Shown: positions 49,004 through 59,134, numbered from the stretch's first letter. The stretch is 64,000 bases of DNA from Thermus thermophilus (GCF_019974155.1 NZ_AP025158.1:1612001-1676000), one strand, 5' to 3'. The notes: a model not told the origin generated them from the sequence alone. Program-made: numbers and translations.

Positions 49004-50506
49004 ATGCCGGAAGCCCCGGGGGGTACGCCGCTCGCCCTGGACCTGCTCCGCCGCCTGAGGCGGGCCCTCGGCGCCGCCGGGCTTCCCGAGCTCGAGGCCT
49101 GGGACCTCCTCGCCGCGGCCACGGGCTGGCCCCGGAAGGTCCTATATGGCCGCCTCACCTCCCCCCTGCCCCAAGAGGCCTTTGAACGGGCCGAGGCCCT
49201 CCTCAAGCGGCGCCTCCAGGGCTACCCCCTCCAGTACCTGGTGGGGGAGGTGGAGTTCTTCGGCCTGCCCCTGCGGGTGGAGGAAGGGGTCCTCATCCCC
49301 CGCCCCGAGACGGAGGGGCTGGTGGAGCTCGCCCTAGGCCTCCCCCTGCCTCCCGCCCCCCGGATCCTGGACGTGGGCACGGGCACAGGGGCCATCGCCC
49401 TGGCCCTGAAGCGGGCCCTGCCCGAGGCGGAGGTCTACGCCACGGAGGTGGACCCCAAGGCCCTCGCCCTCGCCCGGGAGAACGCCGAGCGGCTGGGCCT
49501 CGCCGTGGCCTTCCTCCCCGCACCCCTCACCGGGGGCCTTAAGGGCCTGGACCTGGTGGTCTCCAACCCCCCCTACCTCCCCGAGGCCTACCGGGAGGTG
49601 GCCCCGAGGGAGCTCGGCTACGAAAGCCCCCTGGCCCTCTACGCCGGGCCGGAGGGCCTCTCGGTGGCCCGCCCCCTGGCGGAGGAGGCCCGCCGATCCC
49701 TGAAGCCCGGGGGGTACCTCCTCCTGGAACTCGCCCCGGAAAACGTCCACCTCCTCGCCCGGGAGCTCCGGGAGAAGGGCTGGAAGGAGGTGGCGATCCT
49801 ACCGGACCTCGCGGGTCGGGACCGGTACCTCCGGGCCCGGAGGCCCACCGAGGAGGCGGAAGGCGAGGAGGGGCGGCTCCACCGTCCACACCTCCCACAG
49901 GGCCACCACCCCCACCCGGACCACCCCGGACCGCCCCCGGAGGAGGAGGAGGCCCTGGGCCAGGTCCGTCTCCGTGGGGAAGCGGGCGTACTCCGGGGGC
50001 ACGCCCTCCTCCAGAAGGCGCTTCCGGACCCGTTCCCCCACCTCCAGGAGGACGGCCCGGGCCCGGGGCTCCCCCGTGTTGAGGAAGGTGACGCTGGCGA
50101 GAACCTCCCCCGCGGGCCACAGGCGCTTTTCCGGGTAAAAGCGGGCCCGGACGAGGAGGACGCCGTCCTCGTACCCCGCCCCCTCCAGGACGGCCAGCCC
50201 CGGGCCCTTGGCCCCGCCGATAAGCCGCGCCCCCTTGAAGCCCAGGAGGAGGGCCCGCCTCCGGGCCGCCTCCTCCAAGGCCACGGGGCCCTCCTCCGGG
50301 CCCAGGCGCACCTCCCCCAGGTAGAGCCCCTGGCTCAGGCGGGCGAGGCCTTCCGCAAGCTGGCCCTTCTGCCCCTCCAGCACCCGGGCCTGGACGAGGA
50401 GGCCCTGGACCCGCCTCTCCTCCTCGGCGAACTCCTGGCGTACCCGGGCCAGGGCCTCCCGGAGCCGGGAGGCCTCCCCCTCCAGAACCTCCCGGGAGCG
50501 CCTTAA
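49004..50506 (+). CDS. prmC: Peptide chain release factor N5-glutamine methyltransferase, frame runs on for 220 residues
   Basis: Residues 1-281 are PrmC/HemK: FERAEALLKRRLQGYPLQYL near 63, EGVLIPRPETEGLVELAL near 88-105, ILDVGTGTGAIALALKRALP near 121-140 and the NPPY motif in VVSNPPYLPEAY near 186. PrmC methylates Gln of the GGQ motif in RF1/RF2. No stop occurs at the family's usual end (about 49850); the same frame continues to 50506, wholly antisense to the DUF3084 gene, with low-complexity Pro/Glu/Gly/His-rich sequence. The tail is probably an accident of codon bias, but it would be translated. Confidence 0.88.
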   Translation: MPEAPGGTPLALDLLRRLRRALGAAGLPELEAWDLLAAATGWPRKVLYGRLTSPLPQEAFERAEALLKRRLQGYPLQYLVGEVEFFGLPLRVEEGVLIPRPETEGLVELALGLPLPPAPRILDVGTGTGAIALALKRALPEAEVYATEVDPKALALARENAERLGLAVAFLPAPLTGGLKGLDLVVSNPPYLPEAYREVAPRELGYESPLALYAGPEGLSVARPLAEEARRSLKPGGYLLLELAPENVHLLARELREKGWKEVAILPDLAGRDRYLRARRPTEEAEGEEGRLHRPHLPQGHHPHPDHPGPPPEEEEALGQVRLRGEAGVLRGHALLQKALPDPFPHLQEDGPGPGLPRVEEGDAGENLPRGPQALFRVKAGPDEEDAVLVPRPLQDGQPRALGPADKPRPLEAQEEGPPPGRLLQGHGALLRAQAHLPQVEPLAQAGEAFRKLALLPLQHPGLDEEALDPPLLLGELLAYPGQGLPEPGGLPLQNLPGAP

Positions 50507-51142
50507 GTCCAACACCTGTCCCTGAAGGGCCACGAGGTCGGCCTCGAGCCGCTCCTTCTCCCAAAGGAGGGCTTCCCGCTCCTTTCGGGCCCGCGCCAGC
50601 TCCGCCTCGGCCTCCCGCAGCCTGGCCTCCAGGGCCCGGAGGGCCTCCTCCTTGGCCTTTACCTCCGCCTCGCGGGCGCGCAAGGCCTCCTCCAAGGCCT
50701 TCCCCCGGGCCTCGAGGCGGGCCACCTCCTCCCGGAGGGCGGCAAGCTCCCGGGAGGCCGTCTCCCGCAGCCCCTCCACCCGCTCCAGGGCCTGAAGGAG
50801 GGCCCCCCGCTCCCCGCGCAGGGCGTTGACCTCGGCGAGGGCCCGGGCGGCCTCCGCCTCCAGGGCCGCCCTCTGCTCCTTGAGCCGGTCCCGCTCGGCC
50901 CGGATGGCCTCCGCCTGGAGGATCACCTCCCGGGCGTCCCGAAAGACCAGGAGGAAGCCCAGGTAGCTCAAGAGGGCGATGCCCACCCCGGTGAAGACGG
51001 CGACCAGGGTGGCCGTCTGGCGGGGCCTCAGGCCGAAAAGGCGGTAGTGCCGCTTCCCCGCCCACTTGGCCACCTTGTCCCCCAGGTAGGCCACCAAGGC
51101 CGAGAGGAAGAGGATGAGGAAGAGGAGGGCCCAGAAGGTCAT
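49799..51142 (-). CDS. DUF3084 membrane-anchored coiled-coil protein
   Basis: A 447-residue protein. Two N-terminal helices (WALLFLILFLSALVAYLGD; TATLVAVFTGVGIALLSYLG) are separated by GKRHYRLFGLRPRQ, followed by about 200 residues of coiled coil rich in Ala, Arg, Glu and Leu (about 80-270) and a beta-rich C-terminal domain. This is the DUF3084 plan found in cyanobacteria and Thermus; a structural role at the envelope is inference. It follows lptB by 2 bases. Its 3' half is overlapped by the prmC frame. Confidence 0.85.
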   Translation of the reverse strand: MTFWALLFLILFLSALVAYLGDKVAKWAGKRHYRLFGLRPRQTATLVAVFTGVGIALLSYLGFLLVFRDAREVILQAEAIRAERDRLKEQRAALEAEAARALAEVNALRGERGALLQALERVEGLRETASRELAALREEVARLEARGKALEEALRAREAEVKAKEEALRALEARLREAEAELARARKEREALLWEKERLEADLVALQGQVLDLRRSREVLEGEASRLREALARVRQEFAEEERRVQGLLVQARVLEGQKGQLAEGLARLSQGLYLGEVRLGPEEGPVALEEAARRRALLLGFKGARLIGGAKGPGLAVLEGAGYEDGVLLVRARFYPEKRLWPAGEVLASVTFLNTGEPRARAVLLEVGERVRKRLLEEGVPPEYARFPTETDLAQGLLLLRGRSGVVRVGVVALWEVWTVEPPLLAFRLLGGPPGPEVPVPTREVR

Positions 51143-51144
51143 GG

Positions 51145-51873
51145 CTAGAGCTCGTAGTCCTCGCCCAGGTAGTGGCGCCTCACCCCCTGGTCCTTGGCGA
51201 AGGTCTCCGGATCCCCGTGGAAGAGGACCTGGCCGTCGTACATCAGGTAGACCCGGTCGGTGATGGCCAGGGTCTCCCTCACGGCGTGGTCGGTGATGAA
51301 GACCCCCACGCCGCGCCTTTCCCGAAGTTCGGCGATGACCTTCTGGATCTCCCGGACGTTCTTGGGATCCACCCCGGTGAAGGGCTCGTCCAGAAGGAGG
51401 AAGTCGGGGTCGGTGGCGAGGGCCCGGGCGATCTCCAGCCTGCGCCTCTCCCCCCCGGAGAGGCTGTAGGCCATCCGGTCCCGCAGGTGGTAGATGGAAA
51501 GCTCCTCCAAGAGGGCCTTGGCCTTCTCCAGGCGCTCCTTTTTAGAAAGGGGCTGGAACTCCAAGACGGCGAGGAGGTTCTCCAAGGCGGTCATCCGCCG
51601 GAAGGCGCTGGGCTCCTGGGGGAGGTAGCCGAGGCCGAGCCGGGCCCTCCTGTACATGGGGAGGGCGGTGATCTCCTGGCCCTTGAGAAAGATCCGCCCC
51701 CCCGTGGGCCGGATGAACCCCACCACCATGTAGAAGGTGGTGGTCTTCCCCGCCCCGTTGGGGCCGAAGAGGGCCACGATCTCGCCCCGCCTCAAGGAGA
51801 GGTCCACGCCCCGGACCACCTCCTTGGGGCCGTAGCGCTTGCGCAAACCCTGGGCGCGAAGCTCCCCGTCCAT
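51145..51873 (-). CDS. lptB: Lipopolysaccharide-export-type ABC ATPase LptB
   Basis: A 242-residue ABC ATPase. Walker [21 protein letters not shown] near 36, [20 protein letters not shown] near 79, signature [20 protein letters not shown] near 137, Walker [13 protein letters not shown] near 158. The QEPSAFR loop and length match LptB (YhbG). No other Lpt gene is in the window. Start chosen at the ATG 7 bases after TAGCCT. Confidence 0.9.
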   Translation of the reverse strand: MDGELRAQGLRKRYGPKEVVRGVDLSLRRGEIVALFGPNGAGKTTTFYMVVGFIRPTGGRIFLKGQEITALPMYRRARLGLGYLPQEPSAFRRMTALENLLAVLEFQPLSKKERLEKAKALLEELSIYHLRDRMAYSLSGGERRRLEIARALATDPDFLLLDEPFTGVDPKNVREIQKVIAELRERRGVGVFITDHAVRETLAITDRVYLMYDGQVLFHGDPETFAKDQGVRRHYLGEDYEL

Positions 51874-51880
51874 TGCCCTC

Positions 51881-51917
51881 AGGCTACGGGGCAACCTTTA
51901 GCCCCGGGTGAGATAAT
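51881..51917. promoter_or_regulatory. Divergent lptB / gltX promoters
   Basis: Minus strand TAGCCT (51881-51886) 7 bases before the lptB start; plus strand GATAAT (51912-51917) 9 bases before the gltX ATG. No strong -35 boxes. Only 53 bp separate the two start codons. Confidence 0.55.
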
Positions 51918-51926
51918 GGGCGAGGT

Positions 51927-53333
51927 ATGGTGGTGACCCGCATCGCGCCAAGCCCCACGGGGGACCCCCACGTGGGCACGGCCTACATCGCCCTCTTCAA
52001 CTACGCCTGGGCCCGGAAGAACGGGGGGCGCTTCCTCGTGCGCATTGAGGACACGGACCGCGCCCGCTACGTCCCCGGGGCCGAGGAGAGGATCCTCGCC
52101 GCCTTAAAGTGGCTCGGCCTCTCCTACGACGAGGGCCCCGACGTGGGCGGCCCCCACGGGCCCTACCGCCAGTCGGAACGGCTTCCCCTCTACCAAAAGT
52201 ACGCCGAGGAGCTCCTAAGGCGGGGGTGGGCCTACCGGGCCTTTGAGACCCCGGAGGAGCTGGAGCGAATCCGCAAGGAAAAGGGGGGCTACGACGGTAG
52301 GGCCCGGAACATCCCCCCCGAGGAGGCCGAGGAGCGGGCGAGGCGGGGCGAGCCCCACGTGATCCGCCTCAAGGTGCCCCGCCCCGGCGCCACGGAGGTC
52401 AAGGACGAGCTACGGGGGGTGGTGGTCTACGACAACCAGGAGATCCCCGACGTGGTCCTCCTCAAGTCCGACGGCTACCCCACCTACCACCTGGCCAACG
52501 TGGTGGACGACCACCTCATGGGGGTCACGGACGTGATCCGGGCGGAGGAGTGGCTCGTCTCCACCCCCATCCACGTCCTCCTCTACCGGGCCTTCGGCTG
52601 GGAAGTGCCTAGGTTTTACCACATGCCCCTCCTGCGCAACCCCGACAAGACCAAGATCTCCAAGCGCAAGAGCCACACCTCCCTGGACTGGTACAAGGCG
52701 GAGGGGTTTCTGCCCGAGGCCCTGAGGAACTACCTCGGCCTCATGGGCTTTTCCATGCCCGACGGGCGGGAGATCTTCACCCTGGAGGAGTTCATCCAGG
52801 CCTTCACCTGGGAAAGGGTTTCCCTGGGGGGGCCCGTCTTTGACCTGGAAAAGCTCCGCTGGATGAACGGGAAGTACATCCGGGAGGTGCTCTCCCTGGA
52901 GGAGGTGGCGGAGAGGGTCAAGCCCTTCCTCCGGGAGGCGGGGCTTTCCTGGGAGAGCGAGGCCTACCTGAGGCGGGCGGTGGAGCTCATGCGCCCCCGG
53001 TTTGACACCCTGAAGGAGTTCCCGGAGAAGGCCCGCTACCTCTTCACCGAGGACTACCCCATTTCGGAGAAGGCCAAGAGGGCGCTGGAGGAGGGGCTTC
53101 CCCTCCTCAGGGAGCTTTACCCCCGCCTAGAGGCCCAGGAGGAGTGGAGCGAGGCCGCCCTCGAGGCCCTCCTCCGGGGCTTCGCCGCGGAGAAGGGGGT
53201 CAAGCTCGGCCAGGTGGCCCAGCCCCTCCGGGCGGCCCTCACGGGGAGCCTGGAGACCCCGGGGCTTTTTGAGATCCTGGCCCTCCTTGGGAAGGAGCGG
53301 GCGCTTTCCCGCCTGGCGCGGGTCCTCTCGTGA
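51927..53333 (+). CDS. gltX: Glutamyl-tRNA synthetase
   Basis: A 468-residue class I synthetase, the same length as the structurally known T. thermophilus enzyme. The HIGH equivalent is APSPTGDPHVGTAYIALFNY (7-26) and KMSKS is KTKISKRKSHTSL near 241-253. The C-terminal helical cage recognises the tRNA-Glu anticodon. From memory a few dozen positions at most differ from the HB8 protein, mostly in the last 100 residues, which suggests another strain or close relative. Confidence 0.97.
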   Translation: MVVTRIAPSPTGDPHVGTAYIALFNYAWARKNGGRFLVRIEDTDRARYVPGAEERILAALKWLGLSYDEGPDVGGPHGPYRQSERLPLYQKYAEELLRRGWAYRAFETPEELERIRKEKGGYDGRARNIPPEEAEERARRGEPHVIRLKVPRPGATEVKDELRGVVVYDNQEIPDVVLLKSDGYPTYHLANVVDDHLMGVTDVIRAEEWLVSTPIHVLLYRAFGWEVPRFYHMPLLRNPDKTKISKRKSHTSLDWYKAEGFLPEALRNYLGLMGFSMPDGREIFTLEEFIQAFTWERVSLGGPVFDLEKLRWMNGKYIREVLSLEEVAERVKPFLREAGLSWESEAYLRRAVELMRPRFDTLKEFPEKARYLFTEDYPISEKAKRALEEGLPLLRELYPRLEAQEEWSEAALEALLRGFAAEKGVKLGQVAQPLRAALTGSLETPGLFEILALLGKERALSRLARVLS

Positions 53334-53352
53334 AGAACACCGCAAACCCGGG

Positions 53353-53358
53353 TATACT
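53353..53358 (+). promoter_or_regulatory. Leaderless -10 box of the beta-barrel-like gene
   Basis: TATACT, 7 bases before the ATG at 53366 and 20 bases after the gltX stop. Confidence 0.65.
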
Positions 53359-53365
53359 CAGGGGG

Positions 53366-53806
53366 ATGAAGCGGCTTCTTCTCGCCCTCGGCCTCCTCCT
53401 GGGCCTCGCCCACGCCCAAGGGGCCATCGGGATGCGTTTCGGCTACGGGGAAGGCCTCGGCCTCACCTTCGGGGCCGGGGTGGAAAACCGCCTGCGGCAG
53501 AACCTCTCGGGCCGCCTCCTGGCGGAGCTCTCCCCCGCGGCCCCGGGGCTTGCCCTGGAGGCGAGCCTCCTCTTCAAGCCGGACCTGGGCCAGTACGACC
53601 CCGGCCTCCAGGGCCTCCTCCCCTACTTCGGCGGGGGCCTAAGCGGCCTCGTGGGGCCCGCGCCCACCCTGGGGGTGAGCTTCACCCTGGGGCTGGAAGG
53701 GCTTTTAGACCCTTACACGGGCCTTTTCGCCGAGGGCACCTACGTCTACGGGTTCGCGGAGTTCCCCAAGGTCTGGCGCCTGGCCCTGGGGGCCAACTTC
53801 CGCTAA
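53366..53806 (+). CDS. Secreted, probably small outer-membrane beta-barrel protein
   Basis: A 146-residue protein with signal peptide MKRLLLALGLLLGLAHAQG (cleavage after AHA). The mature part is a run of alternating strands rich in Gly and aromatic residues (IGMRFGYGEGLGLTFGAGVE, GRLLAELSPAAPGLALEASL, GLFAEGTYVYGFAEF) ending in ALGANFR, with a C-terminal aromatic near the end as in outer-membrane barrels. Family not recognised. The ftsY ATG follows the TAA directly. Confidence 0.75.
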   Translation: MKRLLLALGLLLGLAHAQGAIGMRFGYGEGLGLTFGAGVENRLRQNLSGRLLAELSPAAPGLALEASLLFKPDLGQYDPGLQGLLPYFGGGLSGLVGPAPTLGVSFTLGLEGLLDPYTGLFAEGTYVYGFAEFPKVWRLALGANFR

Positions 53807-54724
53807 ATGGCCGGTTTCTTTGAGCGCCTAAAGGCGGGCCTCGCCAAGACCCGGGAGAGGCTCCTCAAGGCCATCCCCTGGGGCGGCGACCCCGAGGAGG
53901 TCCTGGAGGAGCTGGAGATGGCCCTCCTCGCCGCCGACGTGGGCCTCGAGGCCACGGAAGAACTCCTGAAGGAGGTTCGGGCCTCGGGGCGCAAGGACCT
54001 GAAGGAGGCGGTGAAGGAGAAGCTCGTCCAGATGCTGGAGCCGGACGAGCGGCGGGCCACGCTGAGGAAGCTCGGCTTCCGTCCCCAGAAGCTCCGCCCC
54101 GTGGAGCCCAAGGGGCACGTGGTCCTGGTGGTGGGGGTGAACGGGGTGGGCAAGACCACCACCGTCGCCAAGCTGGGCCGCTACTACCAAGGCCTGGGCA
54201 AAAAGGTGCTCCTCTGCGCCGGGGACACCTTCCGCGCCGCGGGGGGCACCCAGCTCGCCGAGTGGGGGAAGCGCCTCGGGATCCCAGTGATCCAAGGGGC
54301 GGAGGGCGCCGACCCCGCCGCCCTCGCCTTTGACGCCGCCCAGGCCAGGAAGGCCCGGGGCCTGGACCTCCTCCTGGTGGACACCGCGGGCCGCCTCCAC
54401 ACCAAGCAGGGCCTCATGGAGGAACTCAAGAAGGTGAAGCGGGCCATCGCCAAGGCGGACCCCGGGGAGCCTGGGGAGGTGTGGCTCGTGCTGGACGCCG
54501 TCACCGGGCAAAACGGCCTGGAGCAGGCCAAGCGCTTCCACGAGGCCTTGGGCCTCACCGGGGTCATCGTCACCAAGCTGGACGGGACGGCCAAGGGCGG
54601 GGTCTTGGTCCCCATCGTCCGCACCCTAAAGGTGCCCATCCGCTTCGTCGGCGTGGGGGAGGGCCCGGAGGACCTCCAGCCCTTTGACCCCGAGGCCTTT
54701 GTGGAGGCCCTCCTCGAGGCCTGA
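53807..54724 (+). CDS. ftsY: Signal recognition particle receptor FtsY
   Basis: A 305-residue SRP GTPase with the N domain (1-80) and G domain. G1 VVGVNGVGKTTTVAKLG near 106, DTFRAAGGTQLAEWG near 139, G3 LLVDTAGRLHTKQGLMEEL near 190, G4 TKLDGTAKGG near 253 and the closing GVGEGPEDLQPFDPEAFVEA. There is no acidic A domain, as in other Thermus FtsY. It docks SRP-ribosome complexes to the translocon, fitting the nearby yidC. Confidence 0.96.
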   Translation: MAGFFERLKAGLAKTRERLLKAIPWGGDPEEVLEELEMALLAADVGLEATEELLKEVRASGRKDLKEAVKEKLVQMLEPDERRATLRKLGFRPQKLRPVEPKGHVVLVVGVNGVGKTTTVAKLGRYYQGLGKKVLLCAGDTFRAAGGTQLAEWGKRLGIPVIQGAEGADPAALAFDAAQARKARGLDLLLVDTAGRLHTKQGLMEELKKVKRAIAKADPGEPGEVWLVLDAVTGQNGLEQAKRFHEALGLTGVIVTKLDGTAKGGVLVPIVRTLKVPIRFVGVGEGPEDLQPFDPEAFVEALLEA

Positions 54725-54767
54725 GCGCCCGCCTTCCCAAGGCCCCTTGAGAACCCTTTGCCGGGGC

Positions 54768-54795
54768 CCCCGTGCTGGCGCAAGCCAGCATGGGG
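54768..54795 (+). terminator. Hairpin after ftsY
   Basis: A 12-bp stem, CCCCGTGCTGGC / GCCAGCATGGGG (one G-T pair), with a GCAA tetraloop, 43 bases after the ftsY stop. No T run follows. Confidence 0.65.
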
Positions 54796-54798
54796 TGG

Positions 54799-54870
54799 CA
54801 TGAAAACCCTCCGCCCCTCTTCCCAATAGAAGTCCTCGCCCTCCTTAAGCTCCAGGGAAGCCTCCTCCAC
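54799..54870 (-). pseudogene. Possible remnant of a DUF5522-type small protein
   Basis: In the 175-bp ftsY-dsbB gap, the minus strand from a GTG at 54870 reads MEEASLELKEGEDFYWEEGR then RVFM. This resembles the start of short DUF5522 proteins (E-G-x-Y-Y-W-x-x-G-x-x-VFT followed by YHLxRGxCC). The cysteine-rich second half is not present: the frame runs instead into the ftsY terminator. Judged a truncated remnant; the similarity is from memory. Confidence 0.35.
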
Positions 54871-54886
54871 GGTCCCGGTTTAGGGG

Positions 54887-54892
54887 TATGCT
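54887..54892 (+). promoter_or_regulatory. Leaderless -10 box of dsbB
   Basis: TATGCT, 7 bases before the GTG at 54900. It overlaps an in-frame ATG at 54888, which therefore cannot be the start if this box is used. Confidence 0.6.
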
Positions 54893-54899
54893 ACCCCCT

Positions 54900-55313
54900 G
54901 TGAAGCGCGCTCCCCTTCTCCTCGCCTTCGCCTGGGTGGTGGCCCTGGTGGCCACCCTGGGAAGCCTCTACTACTCCGAGGTGCGCCTCTTCCTGCCCTG
55001 CGAGCTCTGCTGGTACCAGCGGATCTTCATGTACCCCCAGGCGGTGATCCTGGGCCTCGCCCTCTGGCGGCAGGACTTCGGCGTCTGGCCCTACGGCCTG
55101 GCCCTTTCCCTCCTCGGGGGAAGCGTGAGCGTCCTCCACCTCACCCAGGTGTGGTTCCCGGGGCTCTTCCCCCTGGCCTGCAAACCCCCCGTGCCCTGCA
55201 GCGCGGAGTACATACCCGAGTTCCCCATCCCCCTCCAGGCCCTCATCGCCTTCACCCTCATCGCCCTCGCCATGGGCCTTCTCGCCCGCCAGGCCCGAGG
55301 TGAAAGGCGTTGA
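54900..55313 (+). CDS. Disulfide bond formation protein DsbB/BdbC
   Basis: A 137-residue membrane protein with four helices. The first periplasmic pair is LPCELCWYQRIFMYPQ (CxxC near 33-36) and the second is LACKPPVPCSAEY (C-x5-C near 96-102). It reoxidises a DsbA-like thiol oxidase with quinone. No DsbA gene is near. The last 56 bases overlap the convergent hypothetical gene. Confidence 0.9.
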   Translation: MKRAPLLLAFAWVVALVATLGSLYYSEVRLFLPCELCWYQRIFMYPQAVILGLALWRQDFGVWPYGLALSLLGGSVSVLHLTQVWFPGLFPLACKPPVPCSAEYIPEFPIPLQALIAFTLIALAMGLLARQARGERR

Positions 55314-55743
55314 GGAAGAGGGGAAGCGCCCGCCCCTTCTCCTCCTGGGCCCGCAAGGCCTCCTCAAAGGCCCAGGGCTCCATGAGGAGGGGAGGGAGGC
55401 GGAGCCAGCCCAGGTAGTACTCCCCCGCCTGGCCCGGGTAGCGGAGGCGGGCCCGCTCCTCGGGGAAGAGGAGGCGCTCAAAGGCCTCGGGGTCCGCCAG
55501 GTAGGGGCTGTCCCGGAGGGGGTAAAGGTGTTCCCGGAGGCGGAGGGGGTCCGTCCAGAAGCCGTAGCGGAGCCTCCGGTCCAAGGCCTCGAGCTCCCGG
55601 AAGCGGCGGGCTCGGGCGAGCTCCAGGCGCTTTAGGCGGAGGCGGGCGTACTGGGCAAGGGTGAGGATCTCCCGGGAAAGGCCCGAGGCCACGAGGAGCC
55701 TCGAGGCCATGACGTAGTCCTGGTACTCCCGGTAGGGGTCCAC
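55258..55743 (-). CDS. Hypothetical protein, 161 aa
   Basis: Not recognised. It starts at a GTG (MDPYREYQDYVMASRLLVAS) and is soluble, Arg/Leu-rich and helical in the first half (LRLKRLELARARRFRELEAL), then has YPLRDSPYLADPEAFERLLF and a C-terminal stretch with LGWLRLPPLLMEPWAFEEAL. The codon pattern is that of a real gene. Its 3' end overlaps dsbB in the opposite direction. Confidence 0.65.
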   Translation of the reverse strand: MDPYREYQDYVMASRLLVASGLSREILTLAQYARLRLKRLELARARRFRELEALDRRLRYGFWTDPLRLREHLYPLRDSPYLADPEAFERLLFPEERARLRYPGQAGEYYLGWLRLPPLLMEPWAFEEALRAQEEKGRALPLFLNAFHLGPGGREGPWRGR

Positions 55744-55783
55744 AAGGGCCAGGATGGCACAGGCGCGGGTTTAGGATGGTGGC

Positions 55784-56014
55784 ATGGACCGCAAGGGCTG
55801 GGTGATGCGGGCGGTGGAGGCGCTGCGCCTCGCCACCTTCAAGGAGATCCAGCGCTACCTGGACGAGGAAGGGGAGCCCTTCTCCAAGAAGGAGCTTCTG
55901 GACACCCTCAAGGCCCTGGTGGCGGAGGGGCTTTTGGAGGAAACGGGCGGCGCTTACCGCCCCGCCCGGAAGAAGGGGAGCGCGGAGGCCTTCCGCCGCC
56001 TCTTCGGGGACTAG
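55784..56014 (+). CDS. Small winged-helix-like protein
   Basis: A 76-residue protein: VMRAVEALRLATFKEIQRYL, then FSKKELLDTLKALVAEGLLE and a basic tail. The helix-turn-helix-wing order suggests a small DNA-binding protein, though no family is recognised. A TAGGAT box (55772-55777) 6 bases before the ATG indicates a leaderless mRNA. It converges with guaB, 5 bases apart. Confidence 0.68.
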   Translation: MDRKGWVMRAVEALRLATFKEIQRYLDEEGEPFSKKELLDTLKALVAEGLLEETGGAYRPARKKGSAEAFRRLFGD

Positions 56015-56019
56015 ACCCT

Positions 56020-57606
<1,587 letters not shown>

Positions 57607-57646
57607 CTAAGGGCAGACCCTTGGGCGTACGGGTTAAGGAGGCGAG

Positions 57647-58567
57647 ATGCGGTTCTTCGTGTTGGGAGACGTTTCCGTGGACCTCCTCTTCTTCCTGGAG
57701 CGCATCCCCGAGCCGGGGGAGGAGGTGCCCTCGAGGCGGGCCCTGATGAAGCCGGGAGGGGCCGGGGGAACCTTGGCGGCCCAGCTCGCAAGCCTAGGCC
57801 ACCGGGTCTTTCTGGCGGGCCGGGTGGGGAAGGACCCCTTCGCCGAACTCGCCCTAAGCCGGGTGCGGGAAGTGGGGGTGGACCTCCGCCACCTCCAGGA
57901 GGATCCGGAGCACACCACGAGTTCCGTCCTCATCCTGGTGGTGCCGGGAGGGGAGCGGGCCATGGTGAGCGCCGAGGGGGCGAGCCGCCACCTGGACCCC
58001 GCCCTCTTCAAGCCCCGCTTTCTGGATCAGGTGGACGCCGTGGTCCTCTCCGCCTACGCCCTGGTGGGGGGACCTTCCCGGAGCTATGCCGCCGAGGTCC
58101 TGGAGGCGGCGCGAAGGCGGGAGCTCCCCGTTTTCGCCGATCTCGGGGCCGGGGCGGTGCGGGCCGCGGGAAAGGAGCTCCTGAAGCACCTCCGGGGGGT
58201 GAGCTGGCTCCTCATGAACGAGGGGGAGCTCAAGGCCCTCACCGGGGCCTCCTCCATCTCCCAGGGGGTGGCGAGGCTCCGCCAGGAGGGGTTCCAGCAC
58301 CTCGCCGTCAAGGTGGGGGCCATGGGCTCCATCGTGGTCACCCCGGAGGGGGAGGAGCTCATTGAGCCCTTCCCCGTGGAGGACATCGTGGACTCCACCG
58401 GGGCCGGGGACGCCTACACCGCCGCCTTCGCCCACGCCGTCCTGGAGGGCCTAAGCCCCGTGGAGGCGGGCCGCCTGGCCAACCTGGCGGGCGCCTTGGC
58501 CGCCACCGCCATCGGGGCCCAGGGGCGGCTCGTCACCCTAGAGGACCTCAAAGTAGCGGCGGGCTAG
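57647..58567 (+). CDS. PfkB-family carbohydrate kinase
   Basis: A 306-residue ribokinase-like enzyme. LGDVSVDLLFFLERIPEPGE (6-25), the sugar-binding MKPGGAGGTLAAQLASLG near 34-51, and the ATP/catalytic motif DSTGAGDAYTAAFAHAVLEG near 247-266 with catalytic Asp in GAGD. Ribosome site AAGGAGG. The sugar cannot be told from sequence. The 3' end overlaps hisH (opposite strand) by 30 bases. Confidence 0.88.
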   Translation: MRFFVLGDVSVDLLFFLERIPEPGEEVPSRRALMKPGGAGGTLAAQLASLGHRVFLAGRVGKDPFAELALSRVREVGVDLRHLQEDPEHTTSSVLILVVPGGERAMVSAEGASRHLDPALFKPRFLDQVDAVVLSAYALVGGPSRSYAAEVLEAARRRELPVFADLGAGAVRAAGKELLKHLRGVSWLLMNEGELKALTGASSISQGVARLRQEGFQHLAVKVGAMGSIVVTPEGEELIEPFPVEDIVDSTGAGDAYTAAFAHAVLEGLSPVEAGRLANLAGALAATAIGAQGRLVTLEDLKVAAG

Positions 58568-59134
58568 GGCGAGGAAGGCGAGCCCCGCCTTCCCGCTCTT
58601 CTCGGGGTGGAACTGGGGGGCGAGGAGGTTTTCCTTGGCGAGGAGGGCGGTGAAGGGGGTGCCCTCGTACACCCCCTTCCCCAAGGAGTAGGGGGTGAGG
58701 GGGCCGTAGTAGGAGTTGGCGAAGTAAAAGTGGCGCCCCGTGAGGGAGGCGAAGGCCCCGCCGAACTCCAGGGCGTTCCAGCCCATCTGGGGGACCCGGC
58801 CTCGGGGGAAGCGGCGCACCACCCCCGGGACGAGGCCGAGGCCCTCCACCCCGGGGGCCTCCTCGCTCCCCTCGTAGAGCACCTGCATCCCCACGCAGAT
58901 CCCGAGGAAGGGTAGGCCCCTTTCCAGGTGGCGGAGGACCCGCTCCACGAAGCCGCTTTCCCGGAAGGCCCGCATCACCTGGCCGAAGTGGCCCTGGCCG
59001 GGGAGGACGAGGAGGTCCGCGTCCTCGCGGGCCTTGGGGTCCTGGGCCACCGCCACGTCAAACCCCGCGGCCTCCAGGGCCTTGGCGGCGCTTCTCAGGT
59101 TGCCTGAGCCGTAGTCAATGAGGAGGGTCTTCAC
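58538..59134 (-). CDS. hisH: Imidazole glycerol phosphate synthase, glutaminase subunit
   Basis: A 198-residue class I glutamine amidotransferase. LLIDYGSGNLRSAAKALEAA (4-23), nucleophile cysteine in FLGICVGMQVLYEGSEEAPG near 75-94, and FHPEKSGKAGLAFL near 176 with the His-Glu pair. It supplies ammonia to HisF, which is not in this window. The GTG follows the hisB stop directly. Confidence 0.95.
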   Translation of the reverse strand: MKTLLIDYGSGNLRSAAKALEAAGFDVAVAQDPKAREDADLLVLPGQGHFGQVMRAFRESGFVERVLRHLERGLPFLGICVGMQVLYEGSEEAPGVEGLGLVPGVVRRFPRGRVPQMGWNALEFGGAFASLTGRHFYFANSYYGPLTPYSLGKGVYEGTPFTALLAKENLLAPQFHPEKSGKAGLAFLALARRYFEVL

